In this document: piece after piece, positions 12,246-22,761 of the stretch
How the letters are laid out: the number at the start of each line of letters is the position of its first letter
How positions within the stretch are numbered: the stretch's first letter is position 1
Assembly: GCA_037176845.1 (NCBI GenBank)
Contig: JAYKXP010000042.1
Span: 1 to 64,000, forward strand
Direction: 5' to 3'
From: Paramarasmius palmivorus
Lineage: Eukaryota > Basidiomycota > Agaricomycetes > Agaricales > Marasmiaceae
Length of the DNA: 64,000 bases
The notes under the pieces: generated by a model
Databases searched by the model: none
What the model saw: only the letters and a program-made list of their open reading frames with translations
What the model was told of the DNA's origin: nothing
Translations under genes and position numbers: made by a program

Positions 12246-12950
12246 TGCCCAGAGACTGACGTGGGAGCTAACTTCGTTTTTGGGCTATTTGGTTGTTTGG
12301 TTCGTTGCTTGGTAACAGCGGTTCTCGCAGTAAATTTTCTCCTTCGCCCTTTCGCTCTGCTCTTGTCTAATTTCTCCGAACGCGTATCTAGCCCTGCCAG
12401 TGCTGATCAACACTTCAGAGTTTTCAAGTATGTCTGATGTTGTCCTCTTGAATGCGGCACATGCTAATCCTGATTCTAGTCTGTGTCAAATTCGTAATCT
12501 AGGCGATACTATACTATCCTTTCCACCATTACCCAGTACTTCACCCTAGCAAACTGTTTTTAAAATTTCCCCGCAATACATGAATCTCGTAACACTGAAG
12601 TCCGCGTGTGGGATTTACGGCCTTGGCGATGATTGTATCTTTGGTGTCTGATTTGAGTACGGAGACATGCTATGGTTCAAGCTGGTCGTACTTGACCCCG
12701 ATTAGTCAAGAGGATTTGCGCATTACCGAAATTGTGAGCACCTGGAGGTCGGATGCACTACTTGGTATGCTCTGAGGTTCTCATTGAAAGCAATTAATCT
12801 GAAACATTCGCGCGTCAGGTTTACAGGGATATAAAACCGAATACGCGATTGAGACTCCAGAAGGAAAGACGTGAAGACGATAAAAGAGCAGAGAGCTCTG
12901 TACTTGGCCTCTTCCAGTGCTTCCTTTTTCGTCGTACCTTACTGGCGCAC
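12246..12950. other. No supported gene; likely upstream region of the next gene
   Basis: T-rich and pyrimidine-rich stretches lie at 12280-12370. No coherent coding frame was found before the ATG at 12951. Confidence 0.3.
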
Positions 12951-15555
12951 ATGCCGCCATTATCTGCGGACGATGTCCTGTTCATCGAAAGTGTGCCAAT
13001 CGGAACTATCTGGGCTTTTCGCAATAAGGTAAGCTTGTGTACCGTCACTTGGCCCGTCTTACTCAACTGTACACATTCACGCAGGTCTATTCTCAGTGGA
13101 CTATCGATAACAACCCACAGCTCTTCACCAATCATGAGTGGATCGATGTACCACAACTGAGATTCTTTCTTGCAGAAAGCGAAGCCAGGCCTCCTGTCAA
13201 AACTGAATCTGATGATTTGGATTTGCGTAGCTCTGAGGCACTGCCATCGCGCATCAAATCCGAGAGCGACGGTGTTGATCTTGCTATAGCACATCCGGGC
13301 ACGAGCGGCAGTGATGTTCGGTGAGTACTCATCACGTATGTCAAACATATTGATTGATGTCTACTATTCTCAGAATTCGTACCTGCATAGAGGATGGCCA
13401 TGAGGTGCTTGAGCTATTTTCTGATGATGAAGAGTTCGCTCCAGCTTTTACTAACACCAATGCGACACCAAATGTAAAAGGTACGTGTCAGTCATCAAAA
13501 GGAAAAAATATACCTGATCCGTTTATTTACATAGCCAAAGTAAAACCAGGACATGGAGAGGTTGTATGGGAGCTATCTGACACCATTTGGTTAGATCCTG
13601 GCCTTACATCTGAGGTCTGCACAAGTCACCGTCGATTTCGCATCACAAAAGAGCTCACTGTTAAACGGTTGGAGCGCCTTTATGCAATTCCATCCGTCTG
13701 GCCCGTACCGCGAGTTCCGATAGCTTTCATCGTCATTTACGGTGATAAGTACGACAATTTGGACAAGAGCATTGGTGGTGTTATCCTGGATAAGGTATGT
13801 TCATGATGAAAGATTCCTGGTCTGATATTCACCATAAAGCTTGTCAGGACAACGACTCATACTCCAGCAAGCCGGGGACAAGTTCTAAAGATAGCAAAGT
13901 GATGACAACAATACTCCCCGGTGAAGATCCGATTGCATGTTATCGGCATGTCTGCAAAGGCGTATGGGCTTGCAGATACGTAGATCAAACACTCTTAGCG
14001 GCACAACGGAAGGAACTCGATACTCATCGCGGGATGCTATTGTCAACGCAGAACAAGGAAGCCGTCAACGTGATGGCTCATCACCAGAAAATAGGACATC
14101 TGTGTAAGTGGTTTCACATGTTCTAATTCAATTCTGACCATGACGTTTCAGGTTTCTCAACGTGATTCTCGCACAAACATGCAAAGCCAAAGATAACGAA
14201 GGCCAACTGTGTAATGGAAGGCCAACTGTCAAACACTATACTGTAGGCTTGTTGCTTGACTCGGAAGTCTTGACATATAACTGACCTTGACTGCAGGCGA
14301 CAGACGGTTCCTCGGAGATTGTCTATTTCATCGGGTGCACAGGCTGTCGAGGAAAGTTTAAGACGAATGATCACCGAAGCTCGTCGATTCCTCCTGGTAT
14401 CAACCCGGTGCTTCTAGCCAAAATGCTTAACAGTGATTCTATCGACGCTACCGACATAAAGGATACCCCAGCTTGCTCGAAAATGAATTCCCCACGCGTT
14501 GGTAGCAAACAGAAACATTGTCGTATGTTTTTTTATCTTGTTAGCTTACTGCAAGACTCTAAGTTCCATTACAATATCTAGCACACTCTCATATCCGGAA
14601 CGGTGTTGCCCAGCATAGCGTACCGATGGTGGAGCATCCATGTGGTCTTAGACGCCGTATCTTTATTCCGACTAACACTTCGATCAAGATATTTCTTCTC
14701 GCATATCCCGACAAGGACGCTCATCACAACCACCCGGTGCCTGTCCTGAGCAAGATTACTACCGAACTACGCCAGGAGTACACTGCGTGTGTAGAAGCAA
14801 GTGGGCCTCGGCCGACTGTGCGATCAGTCGACAAATGTAAGTTCAGCCTTTTTCTTTGCGAAATCAAGGTCACTGAAGTGGGCTGGTAGCATTGGTGACT
14901 CATGCGAAACTAGGTGGAAAGACACCTGTGGAGTATTCGCCTGCATTTGTCAATTCTCGTGCGAAGAGACAGATAGTAAAAGGCGTCAAGCAGAAAACAC
15001 ATCCAAATGGCCTTGGGATACTAGGTAATGTGCTTGGATTCAGCTCATGAGTCGTGACTGAGTGTGATGAAGGTGTTATTGCCATGTACGAGGACGAGAA
15101 GAAAAAGCCAGTACAAGAACGATACATTCATCGTGTCGTAATTGGTGACGAAACTGGCGGCACAATTATCTTTACATGTTATGCAGAGCTTCTTGCTCTC
15201 ATTCATGATGTTACAGCCTTTGAGGGCGACAAGCGAGTTAGCGAGGAAAATCTCAAGGAGTGGGAGATGGTTATCTTCTACGCAGCATTATCGAAAGGCA
15301 CGCTCTTGATCCTACACCATTTCCTTGATTACTTATTCTTGAATAGTCGTGACAACTATGCGTGTCTATATTGACTCAGAAACAACTGATATGTATGAAG
15401 CAATGTTCGACGGTGTTCGAGACTTAGTGTTCAGGCTCACGGGCCGTCATACCACATTCAAGAAGAGGGTCATGCCCGAAGCTTGCACCCACTTTCAGGA
15501 CGATTTAGAGACCCAAGCAGAACAAGGGAGAAAGCGGCCTGTACAGAAGTCTTGA
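12951..15555 (+). CDS. Transposon-associated protein of a repetitive agaricomycete family, probably damaged
   Basis: Exons run 12951-13028, 13085-13320, 13374-13794 and 13848-14103, then several more to a stop at 15555. Recognisable blocks, in order, are TIWAFRNK; a Cys-containing block (CKAKDNEGQLCNGRP, then a GCTGCRGKF exon); PHNHP-like AHHNHPVPVL; LGGKTPVEYSPAF; ERYIHRVV; and VTGxxTTFKK-like RLTGRHTTFKKR. I know this order from a high-copy agaricomycete family usually found among transposons; its biochemical role is unknown to me, and a MULE-like transposase is one guess. Damage is visible. The 14104-14151 junction does not keep frame, and the intron at about 15300-15346 begins GC. The expected DDE-like C-terminal part after FKKR is replaced by other sequence. 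An open frame at 15656-15940 may be a displaced piece. Confidence 0.55.
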
Positions 15556-15959
15556 GTAGATCCCTATTCTGCTTCTGGGCATGCCATCATTCGGTGGAAT
15601 CAGATGCTCTTGAGACTGGGATGCTGTTTGGGATGCTGTTCGGGTGGTGATGTGAATGAAAGGGGCTTCAAATTGCTTGACTCGCATGATGTGCCACGCC
15701 AATGCCATGCTAGCCATTGATGTGGACACATCCTTCCTCTTCACAACCTACGAGAACGACTGGCTTGGAACGGGTCTTGGATTAGCCGTCACAAACTCTG
15801 AACCAAGCTCGATGGTTTCATATCAGAGTTGGTGGGATATGAAGAAGGAACAATGTGCTTTGGTTTCTGAAGTGCCAAAGGAAAGGCGCCATTACGATAA
15901 CGGGATCATAGACATTGCCCCGAACTATAACCTGGACTGAGATATATGTATTTTGTTTA

Positions 15960-16505
15960 CGGTCAATGAAGGTGCGGGATGCTATTAGGCTTAATTGTGT
16001 AACGTTGACTCTGTGGGGTCATATCTTCCCATAGTTCCGATCGTGGAACAGTATTGGATAGATCTCGCCTCACAAACACGAACCATTCCCAAGGCTGCCT
16101 AAAAGGTCATTCCCTTTGCTGGATCTCCATCCAACCCGCGACTCTTTTCTCTTTTCACCTTTACTCAGGACTATCGCTCCAGTACCCCGTGTTGTCCAGA
16201 CTAGTTGTTGCAGTCTGTTGCACAATAACATGTTCAACCAAACCGGCTTTCGCGGAAATCGTCCCACACCGGGCTTTCATCAATTGGCACATGTTGTAGG
16301 TCCTGGCTGATACTATCGATCATTGCGTAGTCAAAGGTGCTTCTTTGACGGAAATCGTTCTGAATAATTCCATTAGTGACAATAGGAAGTTACAATGTTC
16401 ACTGGGAGCTCTACGTCGTCCTCCTTCATGAGCGAACTCCAAGCGCGGTGCTCTAGGAAGATAATTATTGACTGCAGACTTCCATATTCAGCACAGGTGT
16501 GAGTA
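15960..16505. other. No supported gene
   Basis: Overlapping frames of 60-80 codons on both strands with no domain, start context or splice partners. Confidence 0.35.
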
Positions 16506-16507
16506 AC

Positions 16508-16622
16508 CCGCCAGAGAGGAGTCCATGTAGCCATCTTAAAAGAAGGCCTTGAAATTCAAGGCAACCATCTTTAAGATGTCGCAGGACTTTCAAGGCCTTG
16601 GCAGCTTATAAGATAGGCCCCG
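16508..16622 (+). repeat. Dispersed repeat R4 (copy 1)
   Basis: This copy contains AGGAGTCCATGTAGCCATCT, then GAAGGCCTTGAAATTCAA, ATCTTTAAGATGTC, CTTTCAAGGCC and CAGCTTATAAGATA. It matches 18335-18435 and 22395-22500, both in reverse orientation. The internal inverted words (AAGGCCTTGAAATTCAAGG) suggest a fold-back or short MITE-like unit of about 115 bp. Confidence 0.7.
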
Positions 16623-17600
16623 TACGTGTGTGACGGACGCTTTTCGGATGACATCGGATGACGTATCCTCTCTTTTTTTCCCCGCTTTCCATCATGACAC
16701 AAACGGTATGTACCTCGCGATTTTGGCCATAGGTATAAGAGATGACTGATCTATTCGCGCTCAAACTGATAACAAAGGCAGCCATATTTCTTGCATAAAC
16801 CAAGGCCCTTTCGCTACGAAACTACACTAACACGACTCGGACCTCGAAGATAATGGTATGTTATTTTCTGAGAACATACACACTACAGGTACAATTCAAT
16901 CACCTGCTTGGAACTTGAACATTGTGTGCACAGTAGCTTGTAATTTACTTGGTATCCTCATGGCAAGTCCATGTCCCATGGTGTAGCCTGAGGCTAGCAA
17001 TACAGAGGTTGTACTCAACACTGTATAACCGATTTATCTGGAGGCTAGCTCAGGCATGTGGACGGTTTACTACTTGATAGGTGGTTGACACTGGTTGTTA
17101 TAATGTATCACCAAGTATTTCACAGCCATTGTCAAGCTGGAACACTGAGCTGTAAGTCAAAATTTGATTTCCTGCATCTGTCTAACTAATAAAACATAAC
17201 ATGAGACCTGTACAAGACCTGTACATTTGTCCGGACCCCATCGCACATTGATTATGCATGAAAAGCACTGTACGACCCCGCAGACAGAGTACTGTGACTA
17301 TCTCACGTCTGCTTTGATGATTCCAGAATTGTTTCTGACAAAGGTCAGTTTGCTACGTACATTCCATACATGCATCGTACGGTACTAAACAGGCCGTTTA
17401 TACCGATCAGTTTCAAGTTGTGCAGCTTGAATTAGTGCCCCTTCATCATCAAGGATGTCTCAATATATCACAATCTGGCTATCAAAGCATATAATCTGGA
17501 GGTGCGGGCTCTACGCTATGGCTTTCAAACGGATTTTCTTTGGCGTTGATCGTAGAATTTTTATTTTAGCGCCCATCTAGCGCCCCCGCTAGACGTATAA
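16623..17600. other. No supported gene
   Basis: Only short frames and no recognisable domain. Direct repeats such as GAGGCTAGC are short and probably incidental. Confidence 0.35.
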
Positions 17601-17606
17601 CTTTTT

Positions 17607-17745
17607 CTGGATTCTGGAGGAATCCATGTAGGGTCATTGGAATGACGCATGGATAATCCAATAGCTGTCATTGGAATGGATGGCCAGGGCTTTTATTCAT
17701 AGATCATTCCAATGCCCCTACACGGACTATTGGATTCTGGCCCTA
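17607..17745. repeat. Hairpin-forming inverted repeat
   Basis: The left arm CATGTAGGGTCATTGGAATGA (17627-17647) pairs with TCATTCCAATGCCCCTACAC near 17703-17722. Outside it GGATTCTGG occurs as a direct word on both sides, and inside it ATTGGAAT/ATCCAAT words alternate. The spacing fits a short fold-back element. No target-site duplication could be fixed. Confidence 0.5.
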
Positions 17746-18334
17746 CAGTGCACTGCGCAGCATAGGAAGGATAGTGATAATCAGCGAATGATTTTCAGAC
17801 ACTCGAAATCCTTTCCGGAGAGGAACTCGTATATGGGATGGTGCATTGACTGTTGGATGTTCCATGAAAATTGAATTCACTATATTCATCACCGAGCTCT
17901 TTACTGTAGCTTTTCATATTCTCACAGAACAAAGCAAGGCATAAGGTTCACGGTATGCTATCATACTTATGGACATTCATTTTTGACATACCAGCATGAT
18001 TTCCAGGAAATTCGGGTATGCATATATCGTGATGGCAACATGATACCGTTCGTCCGGATATGACAGGTCACGAAGCATCTGAAATGTGCTCGTCTTAAAT
18101 GACACCCATCCGCGAGCGTCTGAAAAGACAGCAATTTTAAGGTTCCATGATTTAAAAAAAAGCAAGTTACGTTGTTTCTTATTCCCCTATGACACCTCTT
18201 CTAATCACATCCAAGAAGGCCCAACTACCGCAGCGTCACGGTCATAGGCGGTGCTCAGCTGTAATTGGTGTCGAAATCATCGAGTGAGACGGAGAGATGA
18301 AAGAGGGGGATACCTACGGTATGTATGTACGCTA

Positions 18335-18437
18335 GATATCTGATAAGCTGTCAAGGGCCTTGAAAGCCCTGTGACATCTGAAAGATGAACGCGTTGAATT
18401 TCAATACCTTCTTATCAGATGGCTACGTCCACTGTTG
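18335..18437 (-). repeat. Dispersed repeat R4 (copy 2, inverted)
   Basis: The reverse complement reads AGCCATCTGATAAGAAGGTA, then GAAATTCAACGCG, ATCTTTCAGATGTC, CTTTCAAGGCCC and ACAGCTTATCAGATATC. It aligns along its length with 16530-16622, with substitutions. It lies just downstream of the bHLH gene's stop. Confidence 0.65.
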
Positions 18438-18597
18438 CGCCAGACAACCTGCATGAGCAAGAATGAGAGTTATCTAATATTCACCGTGACGGGTGCGCGT
18501 TCAAAATCTTGCATCATTCACCTAGTCACTGTTGATAGTATTCCTCCAAGAAGTGGTCAAACAAACTGCGGATACGAGGAATAGAAGCGCTAAAGCA

Positions 18598-19865
18598 TCA
18601 ATACTGTACATCGAATCTCGTATCCACATTGCGGGGAACCGTAGGTGTATGTGTCTGAATACGGGGGAACTCTCCAGCGTTTGTAGTGGGCACATAGGTG
18701 TATATCGGATAGAGCGATGTGCTACTTCCAGCATGCAAGCTACCTGGGTGACGAAAGTACGAATCGTCATGTGATTGGGGTGCGTAATTGTGGACGTTGG
18801 TGGGATGAATGGTACGAGATGACGAGGGATCGGCGATATCCTGTTCATGACGCTGATGTGCGGCTGTCGTCACTGTACTCATCTCTGCTTCCGCCCCTCC
18901 GGAATCAGTTCGATCCTCCTCTTCAATGCCTCCGATATTATCCTCCGCCATGACTTCCACCTCCTGTCTCCACACCATTATAAAACCTTCTCCTCTGACA
19001 GGCTCGTCGATTGGTATCTCCCCACGTTCTCCACGCCGCATATTGAGTTGATCCCTCAGAATGTCATTCTCTCCCTTCATACCACGAAGTTCCGACGCAG
19101 CAAGAGCCGTATGTCGACGCAACGCGCGGATATAGGCCACCGCGGAGGCAAGGATCTCCGGTTTAGTGGGAGCACGGCCTGTCCCGTTAAGCCGGTAAGA
19201 GTGTCCTGGGATTAGTTCAGCCAGTGCCTAACAAGGAGCATTAGAGATAAAGAGACAAGTTTCACAGCAAAACGTACCTCAAAGTTATTGTTCATTCTCC
19301 TCCGCCGCTCCTGTTCATTGCGGTTATGAACGGCCTTTTTGAAAGAATTTTTTGTACGAGGGGCTCGTGCATTGGAGCGGTTTCGGGTGCTTTTTGGAGA
19401 TATTGAGTCGTCTTTAGCTGAAGAGGGCAAACCACTCGAGGCATGTGAGGAGGAAGAATAATGCATCAGTGTCGATTCCTTCGAACAATTGCCGTTCAAG
19501 GCTGCGTTTGCATTTGCAGCAAGGGGAACAAGGGTTGTTATGAGAGTGAGAGAGCCTCGGGATAATTTACGGGTTGCTAGTGGAACGGACCGCCAGAGAG
19601 GCCTCGGAGGCGGCGTTCCGGCGGAAAACTTATCAGTTACGTTCAAAATTTTTGAAAGATGGATCTCGGACTAACCCTTCCTGTAGGTTTCCTCTCCTCG
19701 GAGCCGCACATAAATTAGATCTTGGGCTACTTTTGAAATCTTGAGTGATTCGTTCAATAAATTTGGCGTAAGAGGAGTGCCGGACAGAGGGGTCGCAAAC
19801 GGGGAGTGTTTAAAACCATCAGTCACGGAATGTGACCTTGCCGATGAAGTGCCGAGAATCGGCAT
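18598..19865 (-). CDS. bHLH transcription factor
   Basis: The basic helix-loop-helix domain spans an intron. The basic region and helix 1 (HNRNEQERRRRMNNNFE) end exon 2. The loop and helix 2 begin exon 3 (ALAELIPG, then KPEILASAVAYIRALRRH). The glutamate and arginines of the basic region are in place for E-box type DNA binding, so a nuclear DNA-binding dimer is expected. Exons 19865-19710, 19628-19278 and 19227-18598 give 378 aa in one frame. The 19277-19228 intron is canonical. The first intron uses a weak GTGCGG donor, and an alternative donor at TCAAAA|GTAGCC also keeps frame. A Leu-containing stretch with ENDILRDQL follows the bHLH and may extend dimerisation. The C-terminal third is low-complexity and His/Ser/Thr-rich. 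The target genes are not visible. Confidence 0.8.
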
Positions 19866-19869
19866 CAGA

Positions 19870-20840
19870 TTTGTCCGAGAAGCCCGGAATACGTCCCATC
19901 GTACCTTCGACTGTGTTTATCTTTTGCGTGGTGTAACATTAAGGCTCCGAATTGTTACAGAACCACATAGACCAATAGATTAGAAGGATGAAGGCACAGG
20001 TTAAGCACCAAATGTTGCTTGAAATTAGGAAACATTGTTACATTGACTGTAAGAAATATGTACAGTAAACTCATAAACTCGAATGACTATTGTTATGGAT
20101 GATGTGGGAGGTTATGTGCAATAGAGCCAAGGGGAATGTACCTATGTTAGACGACACCCGCACCACATAGTATAGCCACTTACGTGCATCCGCCTCAAAA
20201 ACCCAGGCACATATCCATTGTCTCACCCGACGACGCGCGTCTGCCTGTTAGGAGGTAAAGTCAAAGGGTTGTATCGATGTAAACGGCGAATCTGGTCTCT
20301 AGCAGCGTCGGGGAGCCTATGTATCGCTTTCCGTTGCTTCCTGATCATTTTGTGACCGGAAAAACCTGCTAAACGAAGTGAATTATTGGAAGAAAGACGC
20401 GTTAAGTGCAGGCCACGTACCTGAAGACCTCTTCAATAACCTTTCCCACAAGTATTAAGGCATTCTGTCTGATGCAAGACGCGAACTGGATTGAACTTCA
20501 GCGAAGGACGATGGCGACGTGGCGGGAGATGGTGGGGGTCGGGAAGAAAGAAGTCGGAGAGCGACGGCAAGGTATAAGTGAGGGATTCGCAGGGACAGTG
20601 GAAACACGTGCAAATAGTGCACGGACCCTGTACCTTTTGCCAACAACACTCACGGCGGCATCCCTTCTAGACAATTCCAGCTTGGTTGACTTCAAGGATG
20701 TTCAGCAAAGCTTTGTTAGTTAAAACCTTGATTCTTGAAGATGAACTGAAGATTTTCAATCCACGCGTTGCATGAGTCATAGGTTGTCATCAGCTAGATT
20801 GCAGGCTTATCAGATTCAGAAGGCATCAGATGTCATCCAG
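19870..20840. other. No supported gene
   Basis: A 105-codon frame at 20406-20723 overlaps reverse-strand frames of similar length; neither has a domain. This stretch includes the region upstream of the bHLH gene. Confidence 0.35.
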
Positions 20841-20844
20841 TGTC

Positions 20845-21192
20845 ATCCGATGCCATTGATTTCCCTCCGCACGAATGGGAATGATCGTTTGCTGACTGGA
20901 TTGGCGGCATCGGAAAGGAGAGTGATCCATTGGACAAGTGCAGCTTCCTGTTCGGGGCAAGTTCGGGGGTAAGAAGCATCTGTTTGGCATGTGCAAATGG
21001 TGCGGCCTGATGTAAACCATGAAAACGATTATATAGAGTACCGTAAGGCACATCTGTCTTGTACTTTTCGTCAAGGTGTCGCTTGACTGCTTTGACGTTA
21101 GGATCTTCTCCATTTTCCTCCTGCTGCCGAAGGATGCCGACACCTTCTTGAATGAACTTCTCTCGCTCAAATCGATTTTTGTGGGTATCCCA
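20845..21192 (-). pseudogene. Pogo/CENP-B-type transposase N-terminal fragment
   Basis: The reverse strand encodes a helix-turn-helix of the Psq/pogo kind: KFIQEGVGILRQQEEN, KAVKRHLDEKY, VPYGTLYNRFHGLHQ, then AHAKQMLLTPE. The same protein resumes one frame over as EQEAALVQWITLLSDAANPV and SKRSFPFVRREINGIG. The shift coincides with a short duplication (CCCCGAACTTGCCCCGAAC). No DDE catalytic domain follows, so this is a dead fragment of the DNA-binding half. Its end merges into an ATCGGATGACATC-type word also found near 48930-48990, where a fainter relic of the same protein end is visible in reverse. Confidence 0.7.
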
Positions 21193-21194
21193 TC

Positions 21195-22394
21195 ATGAGC
21201 GCCCAAGAAATTGAGCCATTGATGCCAAAATCAGTGACCTGGAGCAGAAGAATTGCAGTCTCAAAAGACTGTACTACAATGCTCTACTATAAAAACTGTG
21301 CAGTATTACTGAGCAGCAGCATAAAATCATGTTCCGTTAATCTCCGAGACCAAAAGGACGTTGGGAAAGTACATAGGACGCGGTTTTTAAACACTCACCC
21401 GGTTTCAAACACTGCGTCACCGATAGTATCCTTGCAAGAGCCTGTATTGGTATTTCTGTCCTTCTTAACTCCGCAATTACATCTTAGGCATACCAGCCAC
21501 GGTGAGAAGGCACTGGGAATTCCGGATACTGGTCAACGCAGGATCAACGCGACATACAAGGTCTGTAATGTCCCTATCTTTGCCCTATGCTATTCGTCGT
21601 CCCCACATATATATAAGTTCTCACAATTGATGCCGATAAAAAATTATCTTCATTGGAAATAACCAGTTCCAGTTCGTCCTGCGACAAGTAGGCTGGTACG
21701 GCGGAAATGGATAGGGAATCGATACCACGTTTTATGGTACGTGCAGTCGATTCTCATATTCATTTGGTAGTTAATGATGCTTTCCACATTCAAGAGGCAG
21801 GAAAAGCACAGTTCTATGTACTTATTCTATTCGGTTGTACACATCGCATGTGGGTGACCTTCAGATATATATCGAAGCAAAAGCCGTGTTTTATGGTACA
21901 TCTACCATAAATAGATCTCCTCCCTATATCCTATGAGCTTGTTGGTCGTGGAAATGGCCGCAATATACGATATGTGGCCAGTATGTTTTGATGTAATGAC
22001 ATATACATTAGCTTAGTTTCTGACTTGGAGACAAAGATATCATGAGTTACAGCACTTGGAGCAATTGCACTACTTCACTGTCAAGTGGTAGCGTTTAGAT
22101 TCTGTATTAAAATCAGTACTGGATACATGTCAAACGGAAAAGACAGAAAATAAATTACATCCGAGTCAATCCCGACTCAAACCGCTGATCCTTGAGCAAC
22201 AGGTCCAGGTCCAAATGATCCGCTATATCCCAATAATCTACGGGGATGAGGTTTTGAAGGGTCGGAGGGGGTAGGTATGTCAGACATGGAGAACATAGAA
22301 AATAAAAAGTCCACAGTCGAAAGAATCATGACATCAAAATAATGCCGCACCCTATTGCCCTCGGGGTGACGGTTCTCCTTATGGAAGGTATCGT
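21195..22394. other. No supported gene
   Basis: The 155-codon frame at 21195-21662 has no domain and unremarkable composition; I do not support it as a gene. Confidence 0.35.
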
Positions 22395-22502
22395 CTTATA
22401 AGACGCCCCGGCCCCTGGAATCCCTACACCCGTCTGACAGACGGTCGGCTAGGTTTCCAAGGCCTTCTTTTCAGATCGCTACATGGACTCCTCAATGAAC
22501 TC
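22395..22502 (-). repeat. Dispersed repeat R4 (copy 3, inverted)
   Basis: The reverse complement reads GAGGAGTCCATGTAGCGATC, then GAAAAGAAGGCCTTGGAA and GTCTTATAAGACGATA. The outer part matches 16508-16560; the middle is diverged. Confidence 0.6.
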
Positions 22503-22761
22503 CTCAATCCCAACCGTATCGTAGCACCGAATAGGACTGAATGATTGACATTAATCAGCGCCCGAATCATGGATAATCGATAATCATCGACATCAATGCC
22601 ATCATGATGCTAATCGATCAAGGTCGCGCTTGTCGGTTTGATGAGTCATCAAGTTGGACTCTTCGCTTAAAATCCATCTTGTTCCGGATCCATAATCGAT
22701 AAGTGGTAAGTCCTGGCCTAACGTGTGATACATATTGTCTGATCTATATTCAGGTCTCCCA

